Shown in pieces: positions 63,753 through 64,000 of a stretch of DNA of 64,000 nt. The notes under the pieces were generated by a model. It worked only from the letters and a program-made list of their open reading frames with translations. It searched no databases and was not told where the DNA came from. This stretch comes from Vibrio porteresiae DSM 19223 (GTDB lineage: Bacteria; Pseudomonadota; Gammaproteobacteria; Enterobacterales; Vibrionaceae), in contig NZ_AP024895.1 of the NCBI RefSeq assembly GCF_024347055.1, forward strand, positions 62,001-126,000, given 5' to 3'. Position 1 is the first letter of the stretch. Each line of letters opens with the position of its first letter. The translations under genes were made by a program, and so were the position numbers.

Positions 63753-64000
63753 ATAAAAAAGAATGGAATGATTAAAATCTAACCGAAACAAAAAATTTCT
63801 ACGAAAAATTCTGAAAATTTTCATGATCAAATTTATCCATATCACTAAGGATTAAAGATCTGGTTATAAAAGAGGGAATTTTTACAAAAAATCGGAGACT
63901 ATCCCACCGTTAACCCCAGTAATAACAGTCATTCTAAGTGGCGTTTTTTTCAACAAACTAAAAATCTGTAGCCAAAAAAATGTTGGAGTTAGGCTAAATA

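Overview
The window looks like a contiguous piece of the large chromosome of a Vibrio (Gammaproteobacteria, Vibrionaceae). Evidence is the gene content (class II IlvC, UbiK, Rep, Gor-RlmJ-PrlC, UvrD, RecQ, FhuCDB, YicC, RNase PH, PyrE, SlmA, CoaBC, RadC), the rRNA and tRNA sequences, and a gene order that closely follows my recollection of the V. cholerae segment from ilvY to radC. It is not V. cholerae itself: it has a three-gene RND efflux operon where I recall the VSP-1 island in pandemic strains, a secreted pectate lyase, and a PAP2-type lipoprotein that I do not associate with that species. No plasmid, phage, IS or CRISPR sequence was seen.

Layout. 1-2.5 kb: 3' part of an rrn operon (23S, 5S) and tRNA-Ser(UGA). 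2.5-5.1 kb: divergent ilvY/ilvC with an IlvY-type operator. 5.2-10 kb: ubiK and a vexAB-like RND pump with a strong TetR-type operator but no adjacent tetR gene. 10-13 kb: rep, then a tRNA cluster Arg-His-Pro-His-Pro followed by a tRNA relic. 13.8-19.3 kb: a peptide ABC importer operon (fused double ATPase, binding protein, two permeases), then a SPOR-domain protein. 20.4-26.2 kb: complete MFP-RND-outer-membrane-channel efflux operon. 26.7-31.3 kb: gor, rlmJ, prlC. 31.4-36.5 kb: PAP2-like lipoprotein with autotransporter-type repeats, a 47-residue lipoprotein, uvrD. 36.6-37.25 kb: a CsrB-family regulatory RNA on the minus strand with a VarA/UvrY-type box upstream. 37.3-41.7 kb: ggt, LysE-type exporter, AraC regulator, rarD. 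41.8-44 kb: recQ and a small coupled gene. 44-52.1 kb: ABC exporter and the fhuCDB-fhuA siderophore uptake block with two Fur-like boxes. 52.4-55.4 kb: accessory stretch (pectate lyase with a C-terminal discoidin-like domain, degenerate EAL protein, AraC remnant). 55.5-63.8 kb: conserved housekeeping block yicC, rph-pyrE (with attenuator), lpxL-type acyltransferase, slmA, coaBC, a Cache-domain chemoreceptor and radC.

How the genes work together. Themes are branched-chain amino acid synthesis (ilvY/C), envelope export (two RND systems, one ABC exporter), peptide uptake and turnover (ABC importer, PrlC, Ggt), iron-siderophore uptake (fhu), DNA helicases for replication and repair (Rep, UvrD, RecQ, RadC) and global regulation (Csr RNA, SlmA). 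The most noteworthy items beyond routine annotation are the unlabelled Csr-type RNA with 27 GGA motifs, the efflux operon at the VSP-1 locus, the dead-looking EAL protein beside an AraC relic, and a terminator hairpin that contains the radC ribosome binding site.
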